Source: Desulforamulus aeronauticus DSM 10349 (GTDB lineage Bacteria > Bacillota > Desulfotomaculia > Desulfotomaculales > Desulfotomaculaceae). From it: 64,000 nt of DNA. The DNA is taken from contig NZ_FRAR01000022.1 in NCBI RefSeq assembly GCF_900142375.1, positions 1 to 64,000 of the forward strand, given 5' to 3'. Below the pieces are notes generated by a model. It searched no databases. It had not been told where the DNA came from and was given only the letters and a program-made list of their open reading frames with translations. The position numbers and the translations under genes are program-made. Positions 61,591 to 64,000 of this stretch are shown here, piece by piece (the first letter of the stretch is position 1; each line of letters opens with the position of its first letter).

Positions 61591-62523
61591 TTACGGTTTG
61601 TTTCTGTTCCCATAATCGTTGTAGCAAGTTAAATTACCTAGGAGATCTTTATTTTCACTAATGTCACCATACTGTTTCACCAGAAAATTAATAAAATATC
61701 GGCTAGCTATGGGCAATGCCTTAAAATTTTTGAATGCGATACCGATGGTACGAACAATAGTAGGTGATATCCTTTTGGTTAGAATATTATAATTGATTCG
61801 ATTTAGTATTAATTCTGGTAAAATGGAAATCCCCAATCCTTTTTCAATCATGGACATAATTGTATAGTCATCATGAACACGATATTGGATGTTAGGCTGT
61901 AAATTATTTTTTTTGAAGTATTCTAGCGGTTCGCTTAATTGGCCTTCATCCAAGAGAATGAATGGTTCGTTTGACAATTCTGCCAAAGAGACTTGCTCAC
62001 AATCACTTAGAGCATGCTTGTATGGCAATACTGCTAACATTTCATCGTGTTTTAAAGCAATTGTGTTTAGATCCGATACTGCATAGGGATTAACAAAGCC
62101 GAAATCGACGCTACCGTCTTTAATTAATTTTGCGATACTGGTATATTCCCCTTGATAAAGCTCAAAAACTACTGATGGATATTGATTTTTAAAATCCTTC
62201 ATTAACCCAGGTAGCCAATGACAAGAAACGCTCGCAAATACTCCTATCCGGATGATTCCGCTTTGCAGTCCGCGCATTTCTTTTTGTTTTTCCATTAACT
62301 CCCGATGTGAATTAGCTAATCTTCTGATATAAGGCAATAATTCCTCGCCGTCCGGCGTGAGTGCAATCCCTTTTCGTGAACGCAGCAGCAGTGTAGTGGC
62401 AAGTTCTTCCTCTAAGGAGCGTACCATTTGGCTTATAGCCGACTGTGTATAGCCCAGTTCTTCGGCCGCTTTGGTAAAGCTGCCGGTTTCCAGTATGATC
62501 ATGAAAGCGCGATAGCAATTCAT
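61591..62523 (-). CDS. LysR-family transcriptional regulator
   Basis: A 310-residue LysR protein: MNCYRAFMIILETGSFTKAAEELGYTQSAISQMVRSLEEELATTLLLRSRKGIALTPDG is the HTH domain, and the ligand-binding domain follows with LQSGIIRIGVFASVSCHWLPGLMKDF. ATG 62523 follows AGAGGTAA. It is divergent from azlCD, which it probably regulates. The C-terminus (NKDLLGNLTCYNDYGNRNKP) is longer than the first LysR protein's. Confidence 0.92.
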   Translation of the reverse strand: MNCYRAFMIILETGSFTKAAEELGYTQSAISQMVRSLEEELATTLLLRSRKGIALTPDGEELLPYIRRLANSHRELMEKQKEMRGLQSGIIRIGVFASVSCHWLPGLMKDFKNQYPSVVFELYQGEYTSIAKLIKDGSVDFGFVNPYAVSDLNTIALKHDEMLAVLPYKHALSDCEQVSLAELSNEPFILLDEGQLSEPLEYFKKNNLQPNIQYRVHDDYTIMSMIEKGLGISILPELILNRINYNILTKRISPTIVRTIGIAFKNFKALPIASRYFINFLVKQYGDISENKDLLGNLTCYNDYGNRNKP

Positions 62524-62660
62524 TTTATTACCTCTGATACATTAGAATATCTTATATAAAGATCATAAACATTTGTTTTACTGATGTCAATGTGCATGCT
62601 AGAATAAGATTCTAAGCGTTGGCTAGGTCAACGACTAAGAAATTCAAGGATTTGAGAATA

Positions 62661-63428
62661 ATGGGAACTAATCGTATACAGTGGAAAAATGGTTTTTGTG
62701 ATGGCATTCCGATCGGTCTGGGATACTTTGCCGTCTCATTTACCTTTGGTATTCTTGCTAAAAAGGCAGGTCTTACGCTGTTTCAAGCAGTTGTGATTTC
62801 TTTAACCAATCTAACTTCCGCAGGCCAATTTGCCGCATTAGGGTTAATGGGAGCTTCTGCGACCTATCTGGAAATGGCATCTGCTCAACTGATTCTAAAC
62901 CTACGATACTGTCTGATGTCGTGTGCACTATCGCAAAAACTAGATGCAAAAGCTCCTTTTATCCACCGGTTCTTGCTTGCTCATGGAATAACTGATGAAA
63001 TTTTCGGTGTCGCGGTTTGTAAAAGCGGCAAACTCAATCCATTCTATAATTATGGATTGATGAGCAGCGCTATTCCGGGATGGACGCTTGGCACATTTTT
63101 CGGTGTAATTTCTGGGGAGGTTTTGCCTGAAAGAATAATAAATGCTTTGAGTATTGCGCTTTACGGCATGTTTATTGCGGTGATTATTCCACCGGCCAAA
63201 GGCAATAAAGTTTTGACTGGTATTATTTTATTATCAATGTTAATGAGTTCGTTTTTTGCAAAGTTAGAGATATTCCATCATGTTTCTCCAGGATTTAAAA
63301 TTATTATTTTGACAATACTGATTGCTGGGATAGCGGCATTCCTATTCCCTATAAGGGAAGCGGATGAAGATTGTTCTGCAGGGGGTAAGAGCATTGCTCC
63401 TGCTCTCCAAGAAGGCGGGTTAACATGA
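62661..63428 (+). CDS. azlC: AzlC-family branched-chain amino acid exporter, large subunit
   Basis: A 255-residue membrane protein. GFCDGIPIGLGYFAVSFTFGILAKKAGLTLFQAVVISLTNLTSAGQFAALGLM is the AzlC signature, followed by QLILNLRYCLMSCALSQKL. With AzlD it exports branched-chain amino acids or analogues. ATG 62661 follows AAGGATTTGAG and is preferred over TTG 62619. The stop overlaps the azlD start (ATGA). Confidence 0.92.
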   Translation: MGTNRIQWKNGFCDGIPIGLGYFAVSFTFGILAKKAGLTLFQAVVISLTNLTSAGQFAALGLMGASATYLEMASAQLILNLRYCLMSCALSQKLDAKAPFIHRFLLAHGITDEIFGVAVCKSGKLNPFYNYGLMSSAIPGWTLGTFFGVISGEVLPERIINALSIALYGMFIAVIIPPAKGNKVLTGIILLSMLMSSFFAKLEIFHHVSPGFKIIILTILIAGIAAFLFPIREADEDCSAGGKSIAPALQEGGLT

Positions 63429-63733
63429 GCGGGAATATCTATCTGTATATATTGGTTATGGCTGGAGTAACCTATCTGATACGACTCATCCCTTTGACGT
63501 TGCTAAGAAGAGACATCAGTAACGTCTATATTAAAACATTTCTGTATTATGTTCCTTTTGTTACGTTGGCAGTAATGATATTTCCCGCTATTCTGAACGC
63601 AACTGCAAATACTTGGTCTGCTTTGGGCGGGTTTGTTGTCGCGGTTATTCTTGCATATCAGGGAAGCAGTCTCTTTAAAGTCTCGGCGGTTGCTTGCATT
63701 GCAGTTTTCTTAATTGAACTTATCATCTATTGA
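63425..63733 (+). CDS. azlD: AzlD-family small subunit
   Basis: A 102-residue membrane protein with three to four helices: YILVMAGVTYLIRLIPLTLLRRDISNVYIKTFLYYVPFVTLAVMIFPAIL is the AzlD core. The overlapping start with azlC shows a translationally coupled pair. A terminator follows. Confidence 0.92.
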   Translation: MSGNIYLYILVMAGVTYLIRLIPLTLLRRDISNVYIKTFLYYVPFVTLAVMIFPAILNATANTWSALGGFVVAVILAYQGSSLFKVSAVACIAVFLIELIIY

Positions 63734-63748
63734 ATAGAGTATCTGTAT

Positions 63749-63777
63749 ACTCTCGGGATAAATGCCGAGAGTTTTCT
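63749..63777 (+). terminator. Terminator after azlCD
   Basis: ACTCTCGG / CCGAGAGT hairpin with an 8-nt loop followed by TTTTCTC. The last 220 bases of the window show no gene. Confidence 0.85.
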
Positions 63778-64000
63778 CATTATCTGAATACTCCGCGCCT
63801 AGATATCAAGGGGATGGTAAACGGGAAAATCAGACCGTAACTAGTCAGTAGAAAATACAACAAAGGAAATGCTATTTTGATATCGGCAAAGTATAAAGAT
63901 AAATCAACGCCCTAGTCTGATATAACCTAACTCTTTCGTAGAAGATTAAAAGGCAGGGGGGTTCCTTTCCTTGATTTGCGCTTTGGTGTATAATTTCTTT

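Noticed and set aside
1-64000. CRISPR array, tRNA or rRNA genes
   Set aside because: No regularly spaced short repeats and no tRNA cloverleaf or rRNA-like stretch were noticed on reading either strand; a dedicated scan was not possible.

Overview
This window looks like chromosomal DNA of a spore-forming, sulfate-reducing Firmicute of the Desulfotomaculum/Desulforamulus type. The clearest marker is a dsrA-dsrB-dsrD operon for dissimilatory sulfite reductase (37473-40121, minus strand). Low-GC promoters, strong Shine-Dalgarno sites, a T-box leader and WalR/PhoP-like direct-repeat arrays fit the same assignment. No rRNA, tRNA or CRISPR array was seen.

Layout. 1-4900: two metal P1B-ATPases around a CadC-type ArsR regulator, plus a 31-residue membrane peptide on the other strand. 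5000-9900: two M23 peptidoglycan hydrolases flanking a small gene with an in-frame UGA (probable selenoprotein), then a chemoreceptor. 10100-20360: an arsenic/thiol-redox island with a small thioredoxin, two ArsP-type permeases, a thioredoxin-like gene with a second in-frame UGA next to a CcdA homologue, a PadR regulator, arsR-acr3-radical SAM, a metallophosphoesterase, two more arsR, arsM and a frameshifted arsN2-like gene. 20384-22910: the remains of a CBASS anti-phage locus joined directly to the ars operon. It has the E1 half of Cap2, a frameshifted Cap3 (JAB) and an intact HNH-SAVED effector (Cap5); no cyclic-nucleotide synthase is seen. 22979-23066: an 88-bp inverted-repeat unit. 23258-30030: ADP-ribosylglycohydrolase, alkylation-repair protein, zinc phospholipase-like protein, PHP phosphoesterase, diguanylate cyclase and a secreted repeat protein. 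30240-37207: a two-component system, a GDYXXLXY/DUF2157 membrane pair, and an ECF sigma/anti-sigma/polymer-forming membrane protein operon. 37473-40121: dsr.

40378-49166: a MocR-like regulator preceded by a decayed duplicate of its own 5' end, a T-box leader in front of an AMP-forming acyl-CoA synthetase, a PAS-GGDEF protein, and a MerR/aldo-keto reductase/DUF362 ferredoxin/cyclase cluster with two MerR-type operators. 49018-53375: an arsR-arsM-DUF6485-WYL-isochorismatase cassette lies between two 266-bp direct repeats, and the right junction carries a 5' remnant of an IS256-family transposase. 53499-54963: a DUF2089/SHOCT/YvlD-type operon. 55107-63733: efflux and regulation genes (MarR/MFS, two EamA permeases, two LysR, MscL, AzlCD) and a decayed arsM fragment at 61326.

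How it works together. Arsenite would be sensed by several ArsR proteins, exported by Acr3, methylated by either of two dissimilar ArsM enzymes, and the organic products exported by ArsP permeases. Metal ions are handled by the CadA-type ATPases. The repeated duplications, remnants and frameshifts (arsN2, cap2, cap3, arsM fragment, mocR fragment, IS256 chimera) show an accessory region that has been rearranged often. Functional calls rest on reading motifs by eye; no database search was possible.
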